From Podila epigama (Eukaryota > Mortierellomycota > Mortierellomycetes > Mortierellales > Mortierellaceae): DNA of 11,242 bases. How positions within the stretch are numbered: position 1 is the first letter of the stretch; every line of letters starts with the position of its first letter. Shown one piece after another: positions 1 through 8,800 of this stretch. The stretch covers positions 21,834 to 33,075 of the forward strand of contig JAAAVE010000111.1 of assembly GCA_015679605.1 (NCBI GenBank). Direction: 5' to 3'. The notes beneath the pieces are model-generated. The model had not been told where the DNA came from, ran no database searches, and saw only the letters and a list, made by a program, of their open reading frames with translations. The position numbers and the translations under genes were made by a program.

Positions 1-72
1 TTTTTTTTCTCTTTCTAACCACATGGATTTTTCTACCCTTTTCTTTTCAACCTTCCGGCACATTCAAACTAG
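1..72 (+). other. 3' part of a RAD4 intron
   Basis: Pyrimidine-rich sequence with a branch-point-like TCTAAC at 14-19 and no AG dinucleotide from there until the TAG at 70-72. Rad4 homology begins immediately after. Splicing here leaves one base completing the codon before YALERH, consistent with a phase 2 intron. The distance from branch point to AG, about 53 nt, is on the long side. Confidence 0.7.
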
Positions 73-1344
73 ATATGCATTGGAAAGACATATCAAGAAA
101 TTTGAAGTGTTGCATCCTCGAATTCCAGTTCTTGGCCACATCCGTGGTGAGGCCATCTATCCCCGAAGCTGTGTGAAACAAGTGCGGTCCAAAGAGAATT
201 GGCTCAAACGTGCACGGCAACTTAAGCCTGGCCCTCTTATTCCAGCCAAATGGGTGCGAGCGCGGCCATCGACCATCTTTCAGATGCGGCTACAGCAACA
301 GACAGCACTCTCTGGTGCAACGTGCAGGAAACGAAAGATTTCTGCCAAGAGTCAAAATGGAGAGGGAGAGGATGAGGATGATGGGGAGGTCGAAACGAAG
401 GGTGAGGGAGGCGATGATGTCCCTCTGTATGGCGAGTGGCAAACAGAGCCATACCAACCTCCCTACGTGATGGATGGTAGGGTACCACGAAATGAGTATG
501 GAAGGCAGGATGTCTTTACGCCTGCCATGGTACCCATTGGAGGCACTCATTTGAAAGGTAGCCCATATGTTTCTCCATTGGTTGTTGTAATCCTTTTAGC
601 ACTGGTAGCACTATTTGCAGTTGCAGTTGCAGCACTGTGTGAGAAATTGCTTTCATATAAGTTTGACAAAACACTCACATATCTCTTTTTTATGTTGTCC
701 CACCTTAGGACGAAACATTTCTCGCGTGGCCAGGATGCTCGGTGTAGATTCCGTCGAAGCTGTGGTAAGTTTTCCGTTCATCTTGAGCTGAATTTCAAAA
801 AAAGTGAAAATAGGGTGTCGGGGAGTCAACAAAAAGCAAAAAGTGTTAAGTCATTCTTGTATGTTTTTAATAGACTGGATTCGAGTTTCAGTCCAGAAGG
901 TCAGTCCCAGTTGTCGATGGGATCATTGTTCCAATTGAATGTGCCGAGTTGGTTATGGATGGTTATCGCGAGCTATCACAGCATGCTGATGAGGTTGCTC
1001 GAAAGAAGAAGCGGACAGAGGTATTGCAGCGTTGGAGAAAGATGATCAAGGGTGTGATGGTGAGAGCACGATTGAGGGAGGAGTATGGTGACATGGTGGA
1101 GGAGGAAGATGACAAGGCAAGTTGGGTTCCTGATGACGAGGATGAAGATCGAGAGCCCGATGATAGACATCGTGGTCGTCAGGGAGTCTCTAACACTGAT
1201 ACAGATGGTAATAATATGGATGAGGGTGTGGTGACACAAGACCGAGTCAAGGTACCCTCGAATCACTCTGCTCAAGGTGGTGATAATACTGGATCAGGTT
1301 CCAAGATGGAGATTGATTCAGGAGGAGGATTTATGCTTGATTGA
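73..1344 (+). CDS. RAD4: Rad4/XPC DNA damage recognition protein, C-terminal part (5' end outside window)
   Basis: Homologue of yeast Rad4 and animal XPC, the factor that finds helix-distorting lesions and starts global nucleotide excision repair in the nucleus. My model is join(73..557, 709..764, 874..1344): 336 residues plus TGA, with all intron phases closing (2, 1, 0). The first exon opens with YALERHIKKFEVLHP and GEAIYPRSCV, matching the start of BHD1. BHD2 includes YGEWQTEPYQPP. BHD3 begins VPRNEYGRQDVFTPAMVPIG and continues across both introns through RVARMLGVDSVEAV, TGFEF and PVVDGIIVP. A basic helical stretch (RWRKMIKGVMVRARLREEYG) and an acidic, disordered tail ending GGGFMLD follow. 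The transglutaminase-like domain must lie upstream of the window. The ATG at 23 is judged intronic: an AG-free pyrimidine tract after CTAAC (15-19) ends at TAG 70-72, exactly where homology starts. An acidic insertion (about EGEDEDDGEVE) sits between BHD1 and BHD2. Family assignment is very secure; exon edges are well supported by phase and homology. Confidence 0.93.
558..708 (+). other. RAD4 intron (151 nt)
   Basis: Starts GTAGCC and ends CACCTTAG. Removing it joins GTHLK to G-RNISRVARMLG through a phase 1 codon and restores the BHD3 reading frame. Reading straight through instead gives unrelated residues and shifts out of the BHD3 frame. Confidence 0.88.
765..873 (+). other. RAD4 intron (109 nt)
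   Basis: Consensus donor GTAAGT and acceptor TTTTTAATAG, phase 0. It separates VDSVEAV from TGFEFQSRR in BHD3. The joined motif matches the ITGFDF/VTGFEF hallmark of the family. Confidence 0.9.
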
Positions 1345-1565
1345 AGTTTTGAGATACAGGTTCAATTGATGGTTGCCCACATTCTTCCATTTCACCATTT
1401 TTTCACTGTAGTACCCAAGAATTGTAATTGTAATTGTTACCAAAAAAAAAAACTCTTTTTTTTGCACGGACCAGCAAAAAGGTATTCGTTTCGCTAGAAG
1501 AAGAAGTGATGAATTTTACTTGTTTACCTTTTTTTTGACTTTGGAACTTCTCGTTGTTCCATGCG

Positions 1566-1571
1566 AATAAA
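1566..1571 (+). terminator. Candidate poly(A) signal AATAAA for RAD4
   Basis: Canonical hexamer 222 nt past the RAD4 stop, on the correct strand, with TA/TG-rich sequence around it. No other AATAAA lies between the stop and this point. Whether it is used cannot be told from sequence alone. Confidence 0.4.
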
Positions 1572-1860
1572 GAACAATTGTATGACTTTTTGACTAGGGG
1601 TCCAAAAAATAAGAGCACAACAGGACGCCAACAGGAACAACAATTGCCCTGGATTTTGTTTTTTTTCTACCTCTTTGGTAAACGGAGATTTTTTATATTT
1701 TATTTTACCATCTGGTCATGGCAACCTTAAAGTAGTGTCGTATTATTGTAAATATCTTGGACTATTTGACCATGTTGTTGCAATTTGAGGGTTGTTGGTG
1801 TTGTTGAGAACACACAATCACTCTTTTATTAGTGTAGTGCATTCAACCGACAGAACGAAC

Positions 1861-1902
1861 ATGTCCTGAATGTGTCCTGAATGTGTCTGACAATGTGTCT
1901 GA
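1861..1902. repeat. Four degenerate ATGTGTC(C)TGA tandem units
   Basis: Units at 1861-1869, 1870-1880, 1881-1890 and 1893-1902 follow one another with small indels. They are the first of the simple-repeat blocks in this interval. Confidence 0.7.
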
Positions 1903-2150
1903 TAAAAATAGGTAACACCTCTTGGGACAGAGAGTTGTAAGTAGGAATGAGATATAAATGTGTGTTGTGTGTATGGAGGAAGACAACAAAAGTCTGGACG
2001 GAAAGAGGAGTGAAAAATAAAAAATAAAAAAGGGGGATGTAGAAAAAGAAGCGCAGGAAATTCTATTTGTCAAATTCATTTACCGAGAACTCTGAAAACG
2101 ATGGGATGGACGCATCTGACTGGACTGCGCTAACCCGAGGCAAAGCAATT

Positions 2151-2256
2151 GTGTCTGTGTTTGTGTTTGTGTTTGTGTTTGTCTTGTCTTGTCAGCCATG
2201 TTCAGTCTTGTCACTGTCGGTCTTGTTGTGTGTCTTGTTGTGTGTCTTGTTGTGTT
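2151..2256. repeat. GT-rich tandem repeats: GTGTTT x5 and CTTGTTGTGTGT x3
   Basis: A period-6 block (GTGTCT then GTGTTT four times) runs from 2151 to about 2180, followed by GTCTT repeats. A period-12 block, CTTGTTGTGTGT, occupies 2222-2233 and 2234-2245, with a partial third copy to 2256. Between the blocks an ATG at 2198 opens a short hydrophobic frame (MFSLVTVGLVVCLVV...) that stops at 2258. Confidence 0.8.
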
Positions 2257-2595
2257 GTAGCACTCATATCAAACCAACTTTTCAGGTCTATCTGGACATC
2301 TACTGGAGACAAAAAGAGATTATCCTCGTTTCTACCTCCCATTTCTTTTGGTTGTGTTTGAGCATGGATGTGTGTGTGAACATGGTTCACTTATGGAAGC
2401 AACGATGTGTGACGATGATGATGACGATGATGATAATGATGATGATATTGACATAGGCAATAATGGATAGACAAGACAAGGATAGACGGATGGTGAAAAA
2501 AGAAGAAACACAAAAAGGGTAACAAGAGACAGACTATGAACGGAACAGACAGACCAGACATGGATCAAACACTATTTTTTTTTTTTACCCAGAAA

Positions 2596-2720
2596 TCTTT
2601 TTTGTCCTTTCTTTCCTTCTCTTCCTTCTCTTCTTCTTTCATCTCTTCGTACCCCTGCTACTTTTCTTGACACACTTTTCACACTTTACACACTTTATAC
2701 ACTTGCATACGTCCTTTTAC
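2596..2720 (+). promoter_or_regulatory. CT-rich tract upstream of the WSC gene (core promoter or intron tract)
   Basis: Almost pure C/T sequence (TCTTTTTTGTCC, CTTTCCTTCTCTTCC and so on) grades into ACAC/TTTACAC repeats. It resembles the pyrimidine tract before the ATG of the secreted-protein gene at 10790, which argues for a core promoter. It could equally be part of a first intron, because the confirmed intron at 3068-3530 has the same CA/CT composition. Confidence 0.35.
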
Positions 2721-2875
2721 ACACGCATTCACGCATTCACGCATACACACATACATACACCATACACACATACTTACACCATACACACACAAACATTCAC
2801 ACATCCTCATACTCCTTCCCATTCCTCCATCCTCTTTATCTTCAAGCATTGTCTTGTCTAAAGTAGAGATCGCAG

Positions 2876-5786
2876 TCCTATGCCTCTGTCTGGAGAACAG
2901 CCCTCGTACTTGGGCTGCTTTCTGGAGGATGTATCCAGCCCCGACCTCACTGGAGAGCCACCGCTGATCATTGCCCGGCCCGAGGCTTGCTTCACTCACT
3001 GCAGCATCGGTACCTGGTCATACGCAGCCATCAGGAACAAGACCATCTGCACCTGTGGCGACACCTTGTAATATGTTTTTTCCTTTCTCAGCACACCACT
3101 GCTTCACTCTACACACTATGCATCAATTACAGTCTACACGTTCATCCCTGCTTCACTCACTCTACACGCACACACACACACACACACACGCACACTCACA
3201 TTCACTCACTCACATTCGCTCACTCGCTCGCTCACTCACTCACTCACTCACTCACTCACACAAGCACACAGCCATTACCCACACAACTCTAAACACAACT
3301 CTCACTTCCCTGTTCTGTACAACTGACCCTGACAGTCGAGAACAAATCCCAACAAACATGAGCACTTTGTATGCGTGCTTGTTTGATTTGTTTGTTTGTT
3401 TGTCCCAGAAAAACTCGCCATCTTGTCTAACGTCTTTGATCTTTCCCTGTCTTCTTTTTTTCTTCTTCCTCTTCGCCTTCTGTCTTTGCTCACTCTCCCA
3501 CATACATCTATATATCACTCTCTACCTCAGCAACAAATACGGTGTCGCCGATTCTTCCTTGTGTTCATCTGCATGTCCAGAAGAACAGAGTATCTATGAC
3601 GACTGTGGCGGGCCAATGGCCAACAGCATCTATCGAGTAGGCCTCCTCGGTACCAAGCTACCCTTCCCCACCCCGTCCATCCTTCCCTTTCCCGACGATC
3701 GCCATCCTTCAGAACCTTTTCCTTCCACTGACGGTCAAAGCGGAGATGAAGGTAAAACAATCATAAAGAAGTCTTTTTTTGTTCCCCTTCTTCCGTCTTT
3801 CTTTTTTTCCTTCTCCAATTTGACTGACATGACATCCCTTTATTTCTACCTCCCTCATCCCGTTCCTTCTCCTCTGAACATCATCGGAAACACACAAAAA
3901 AAGTGAATGGCTCATCAAGAAAAATAGCAGTCATTTCTGCTATCATTGGAGCATTGACTATGATAGTCTTTGGGACACTGGTGTTGTTAGGTTATACGCG
4001 ACGCAAGACTCGGTCGACTTTTGATGGTGGATATGGACATGGTAGCACACATGACTCAAAAGGCATAGAAGAGATGAAGCATACTGCAGGTCAGAGCTGG
4101 TTCTCAAATCGTGGATGGTCTAAAGATAGACAAGATCGAGGTCGGGACAAACACGACGACAGGAGCAACGGTACTAGTACCGGAACTAGGAACAGCAACG
4201 CCAGTAATGGCAGCAATAGCAGTGACAGTAACAACAAGAACCGAGGAAAGAATGGAAATAGTCAGTCAGGGCCTCGGGCTGTGGAGTTACAGTTGTTTGA
4301 AGGGTTCGAGTCTTCGGTCATGCAAGAGGATTATCAACAGACGAATCGTCAGAGTGAACGTCGGAATGAAAACAAGACTGGTCATCAACGACTCGCTCAC
4401 TCACAATCTGACCACCAGCATGATTCTGTAGAGTACCGCCCTGCAGAGTACTGCCTTCATCCCTTGGAGTCATGCAATGATCCATCAACGATCGGAGCCA
4501 CGAGTATGACCAACTCGAGTTCTATGATGCGACAGAATAGCGTCCAAAGCAGTCCATCGTCCATGCATGGATCAGGCTCAAGATCAGAGTTGGGACCAGG
4601 ACCACAACATTCACAGGAGGCAAGGACTCTGTCTATCACTCCAGCATCACAATCTGTCGCTCAATTGGCGTCCAAACTTGGCCAGAAGCTGGGTCACTTG
4701 CGGGTCAAGACTCACTTGTCAGAACCAACAACCAATGGGGCCACCTCAGCCGGACTCAACACGCTGTCCCTACCACCACCTATCTCTCCCATTTCGCCCG
4801 TATCACCCACAATGCCCTCGCCTATCAAGCACCACAATCAAACATGGTCTCTGGATGGAGAGGAGGCAAGAGGAGGAATGGTTAGGATATCAGAGACAGG
4901 AGGCAACGACACTATGAGGAACGCATCAAGTGCAACTCCATCGTTCTCGTCCATCTCGGAGCCTTTGTTTGCTTCTGACCGACATGGACATGGACATGGA
5001 ATGGTCCGATCCGACATTCCGACCAATCTACGTGTAGCGAGCTCAAAGCCCAGCACAGCCATTGAAGTACCGCCTCAGGTTCAGGTTCAGTCTCAGTCCC
5101 AACCCCAACCCTGGCCCCAACCTCAGCAACATCAACAACAGGAACAGCAACATAGGCTCCAAGGAGTATTGCCCACGAGTCCACCGTCACCCATTTCGCC
5201 GACCCTGTCCATGTCAATACCCTCACCAATATCACCCTCACCATCGTCATTGAAGCAGAATCCAAAATGTCAAAAGGAACAAAGATCGCTGTTGATCAAA
5301 GATCTGATCCTCCAAGGCGACTCTGCATTGGACGAGAAAGAGCAAGCGCTCATGGCCCAGTATCAACCATACCATTGTCAACAACAACAATTGTTGCAGC
5401 AACAGCAGCAGCGACAGCAGCAGCGACAGCGGCATCAAAGGCAATATGAGCATTCTCGACGCCGTAGTAGTGCTACCATTGTTGTAGCGGACGATTTTGT
5501 TTATGGAACATCAGATATGACAGAAGAGGCTTCTCTAAGTAACCTCATACGACATGGATCCTCTAGCTCGTCCATTGGATCTCGACTGTCTGATGCTCCG
5601 CCAGCTTATGTCCCTGCCACGCCAAGGTCCCTCTCTTCATCGTCGCCGTCTTCACCATCCACTTCTTCAACATCGTCCATGGATACAGCAGATAGTTCTA
5701 CCATTTGTCATCGACCCCCAATACCCGCCATCGACACTAATTTCTTGGCACCACCTCCACTTATCTACGTTCATAAACCATTGTAA
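2876..5786 (+). CDS. WSC-domain single-pass membrane protein with long disordered cytoplasmic tail (5' end unresolved)
   Basis: Probable cell-surface sensor related to fungal WSC cell-wall stress receptors. Exons join(2876..3067, 3531..3751, 3904..5786); phases close. Counting from the first in-frame ATG (2880) the product is 763 aa. Residues 9-99 form a WSC domain (YLGCF, then CTCGD, YGVAD and CGG-MANSIY) with eight cysteines at 13, 37, 41, 57, 59, 74, 78 and 88. A 44-residue proline-containing stalk follows, then a transmembrane helix at about 144-167 (IAVISAIIGALTMIVFG...) closed by the basic stop-transfer TRRKTR. The remaining 596 residues look cytoplasmic and disordered: an Asn/Ser-rich part (about 223-258), two SP-rich clusters (about 426-446 and 560-586), two Gln-rich stretches, a PPAY motif (702-705) and a Ser-rich end. 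No signal peptide precedes residue 9, and an in-frame TAA lies at 2859-2861. A short upstream exon supplying the signal peptide is therefore likely: AGs at 2866 and 2875 are both in-frame acceptors. The domain call is secure; specific function and start are not. Confidence 0.85.
3068..3530 (+). other. WSC gene intron (463 nt) filled with CA and CACT microsatellites
   Basis: Donor GTAATA and acceptor TCTACCTCAG, phase 2. It splits the WSC domain between CTCGDT and NKYGVAD; joining them creates F63 and the normal domain spacing. The interior holds an (AC)n run at about 3169-3190 and CACT/CGCT tetranucleotide repeats at about 3197-3258, then CT-rich sequence. A long open frame runs through it but encodes only repeat-derived Thr/His/Ser strings. 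Confidence 0.88.
3169..3258. repeat. (AC)n plus (CACT)n compound microsatellite
   Basis: An AC dinucleotide tract is followed by tandem TCAC/TCGC units inside the WSC gene intron. It is likely length-polymorphic. Its position between the two halves of the WSC domain means it is removed by splicing. Confidence 0.85.
3752..3903 (+). other. WSC gene intron between ectodomain stalk and transmembrane exon (152 nt)
   Basis: Donor GTAAAA after GATGAAG and acceptor ACAAAAAAAG, phase 1, forming a Val codon before NGSSRK. A branch-point-like CTGAAC lies near 3875. Without this splice the transmembrane exon is out of frame with the WSC exon and is preceded by a TGA. Confidence 0.78.
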
Positions 5787-5800
5787 ATAGCCATCCACAA

Positions 5801-5806
5801 AATAAA
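5801..5806 (+). terminator. Poly(A) signal AATAAA for the WSC gene
   Basis: Canonical hexamer 14 nt past the TAA, giving a very short 3' UTR. It lies in the 72-bp gap before the convergent PSE1 stop. Confidence 0.6.
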
Positions 5807-5822
5807 TCCATCCTCCATTTTT

Positions 5823-5828
5823 TTTAAT
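5823..5828 (-). terminator. Candidate poly(A) signal ATTAAA for PSE1
   Basis: On the minus strand the common variant ATTAAA lies about 30 nt past the PSE1 stop. Cleavage downstream of it would place the PSE1 3' end in or near the WSC coding end, so the two transcripts probably overlap. Confidence 0.4.
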
Positions 5829-5858
5829 AGTATTCTAATGCTCTAAAAAACCAAACCT

Positions 5859-8800
5859 TCAAAGAAAATTCATGTCCTGAAGGATTTTGCGCTTCTCTGC
5901 CGAGACACTATTCCAGACAGTTGTCTGGATATTCACATCCAATTGATTCAGACATGCTTTCAACATCTGCGCCATCCGTGATACAAGAGTTGGTTCGGTC
6001 AAAATTCCAGACACGAGTGTCTCAATCATCACTGTCGTCAAATGTGCTAGATTGAGGTTGTTGAGTCCTAGGACCGCTGGATGTTGTCTAAAAATAACAA
6101 ATAATAACAAGGTGCGGAGAGAAGGAACTGTGAGTTACAGAGCATTGAAAATTGTACAGTTGACACACACAAAAAAATACAAAAAGATAAAAACTTACGC
6201 GTCAAGCAAATCCAAAAGATACTTGTACACAATGGGCGCCTCTTCAGGGTCATGCAAAACTGGTAAAGATTGGGTCCATGAAGGTAGTACGGCATTGATA
6301 TCGAAATGGGCTGCATTGTACAGACAGATCTTGGTCACGGCTGCGATCGCATTCTCGGTCACTAGTACATTCTCATCGGACCGGGATCCAGGAACGTTTA
6401 TCAGCTGAAACAATAGAGGCAACGAGGCCGCACACACTTGGCCATACTCGGGACCGCCATACTGTCCACATATGCCCAAGGTGTAACATGCTGCCTGTCG
6501 TACTTCGGCTAGTGAAGGATCCAAGAGCGCGTCCATCACCTTGGCCACATATAATCCGACCACGGGCCACGAATTGGGTCCTGTGAACTCTACTAGATCG
6601 CCCAAGACACAGATGGCCCATTGCCGGCATGCAGGGGCTTGCAAGTCACTCAAGAAAGCCGCCACCAGTGGTTCAAGTGAGTTATGGAAAATAGGCAAAT
6701 AGCTCACACCGTGTGTCTTGAAAACACCTTGCACTGCTCGACCAATCTCGCCCAAAACAGCCTCCTCATTCATTTCTTCCTCCTGGATCAACTCCACGTC
6801 TTCAGCCTCGAGCTCTTCACTCACTCGAGCCTCCTCTCGGAACTTTAGACGCGCATAAAACTCACGTAATTGAGCCTCGGTCGCCTTGGAGAACCCTTCT
6901 AGTAGCTCAAGTGTCAGACTCGGTCCTGGACCCATTGCGCCCAGGCCCTCATAGAAAGCTTCGTATAATGGGACCAAAAGTGTTGGGTCCGCTTCGGTCG
7001 CAATCACCTCCAAAATCCCTGCGCAAACTTTATGCCAAAAGTCAAATGTGTACTCTGGACCCAGTTCAGACTGCTTCAAGCACAAGATGAGCGGTGACAG
7101 GGCCGCCACGGCTGCATGTCGCACACCATCATGAAAGTAGAACCGGAGAAGTGGCAACACAATATCCCGAACCTTTTCCAGATAAGGTCGGAAACCTGAA
7201 CCAAGCTCCTGCGCATAACAAGAGAGCATCTCAACAGCAGTGCATTTCTCCTCCAGGACCGTGGTCTTGATCCCGATCTGTTGTCCATCCACACCCACAA
7301 ACTCCCAGCCATCCTCTGCTGAATACTTGGACTCTACATCATCCTCCGGGTCCACTACAGCGAAATCTGGCTTGAGTTGCGCACTCGCCAAAAGCGGTGG
7401 CATCACAATGTCGAGGTATGGTACAAAATCCTGACCGAGCACTTTACAGATCCGTGCCCATGCCGTCAAAAGATAGTACACCTGTGGGTCATCTGCTTCC
7501 CTCACACTTGCTTGTGTCTGGACCAACAGTTTGATGAAACCTTGAGCATGTGGAGCAAAGACATTCTTGCCGACAGCCAAAGCGATCAGACTGGCACACT
7601 CCATGGTCTTGCCACGCAAGAGACGGTATTCGGGGCTGGTCGCTTGCTGAAGGACATTGATGAGCAGCGGCATAATGTTGTTGTAGTACTTGACGAAGCG
7701 TTCTTCTGCACTGTCAGCGACCATGGCAATTGTTGTGATGGCTTGCTCCTGAAGAAAGATAGAGCCACTGTTGAGGAGGGATAGTAACCTCTCAAAGATC
7801 GAATCCAAATATGGCTCCAAAGTCGTCTTTTCGACCGCCTCACAAAAATTGACCAATGCTGCAGCTGCATGAGCACGCACACGAGGGAACTGGGCGTCGT
7901 CCATGACTGGGATCAAGTGCTTGAGAACCAGCGAATGATGGTTCTTTTGTAAAATACCAGCAAAGTCAGTCGAGAGCTGGCCCACAGTGTTACAGGCTGC
8001 AAAGCGTACGCGAGGGTGGCTGTCAGTCAAAAAGGGGAGAACCATGGTCACAATCCTCAAGAGTTTTTCTTCCATGATGCGAGCGCAACCCTCCGCAATG
8101 GCTGAGATGGCCATTAGGCTAGAGTGCCGTGCCTGCCAGCTCTCACTCTCCAGCATCTGAGGAATATAGGTAAAGCTGACGGGGAGGATGGTCTTGCCGC
8201 CAAGCGCCCGCGCTAAGCGGTCGAGAGCATGCTCACCAAGGATATAGTTGGCATCGTTGTCGTCCTCCTCTGATCCGTCGCACGCGTACCATTCCTTCTC
8301 GTCTTCAATCTCTGTCATCATCTCGAGTGCTACTGGTACAATGGTCGAGGCATAGTTTTCCACCTTTCGTACCAAAGCAGGCGAACACTCGGCCAAAGTC
8401 AACAAGAGTTCTAGCGCCGATTGTCGAATCCTGTCTTCGAAATCCTTTTTCTTGACAATCTCGATCATGAACGCTAGCACATTGGGTACGAGTCCACGGA
8501 ACAGTCGTGATGAATGCTCCGCAAGCTCAATCAAAGCTACTAAACCGTCGACCAAATGATCTTCCTCGCCAGCAGTTGTGAATCCACTTAATACTTCAAG
8601 GAGCTGTGGCAGCAACGCTCCCATGGCGTTCCGAACATTGTTACTAGAGTCCAGCATAATTGAGACGACGGCCTTTAAGCATGCCAAGCGCACCTATTAT
8701 AAAAAAGAAATGGGATTGTTATGATAGGCATTCGATAGAGGCATTGAAGGGGGTCGTGTTACTATATCATATCCTCAATATTGATCCATTGATCCTTTGT

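Larger units (their letters stand above)
1345..2875. other. Gene-poor low-complexity interval between RAD4 and the WSC gene
   Basis: No convincing coding exon is visible in about 1.5 kb. The left part (to about 1750) is AT-rich with homopolymer A and T runs and should hold the RAD4 3' UTR. From about 1860 the interval is a patchwork of simple repeats: TGTCCTGA-like units, GTGTTT and CTTGTTGTGTGT tandem repeats, a GAT-type stretch around 2413-2450, a CT-rich tract from about 2596, and CA-rich sequence to about 2800. The promoter and probably the first exon of the WSC gene lie somewhere here, but I could not place them. Long open frames here (for example 2106-2456) are repeat-driven translations without recognisable protein features. 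Confidence 0.6.

Noticed and set aside
23-72. ATG at 23 as start of the first gene
   Set aside because: Residues before YALERH do not match the Rad4 family and are translated pyrimidine tract. A good AG-free intron end sits at 70-72, and the family has several hundred more N-terminal residues.
949-1344. Separate 131-aa gene starting at ATG 949
   Set aside because: It is the last RAD4 exon: the frame is open back to the acceptor at 873 and carries TGFEF and PVVDGIIVP upstream of that ATG.
2106-2456. Small plus-strand ORF with a hydrophobic FVFVFV stretch
   Set aside because: Composition follows directly from GTGTTT and CTTGTT repeats; there is no family resemblance and no exon phase match to the WSC exon. 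Not supported as a gene, though part of it could overlap a first exon.
3197-3258. CACT-type repeats as a CRISPR-like array
   Set aside because: Contiguous 4-nt microsatellite units with no unique spacers, inside a spliceosomal intron of a eukaryotic gene.
2971-3906. 311-aa open frame through 2971-3906
   Set aside because: Only 3531-3751 of this frame is coding. The first part is the wrong frame of WSC exon sequence, and the middle is the microsatellite-filled intron.
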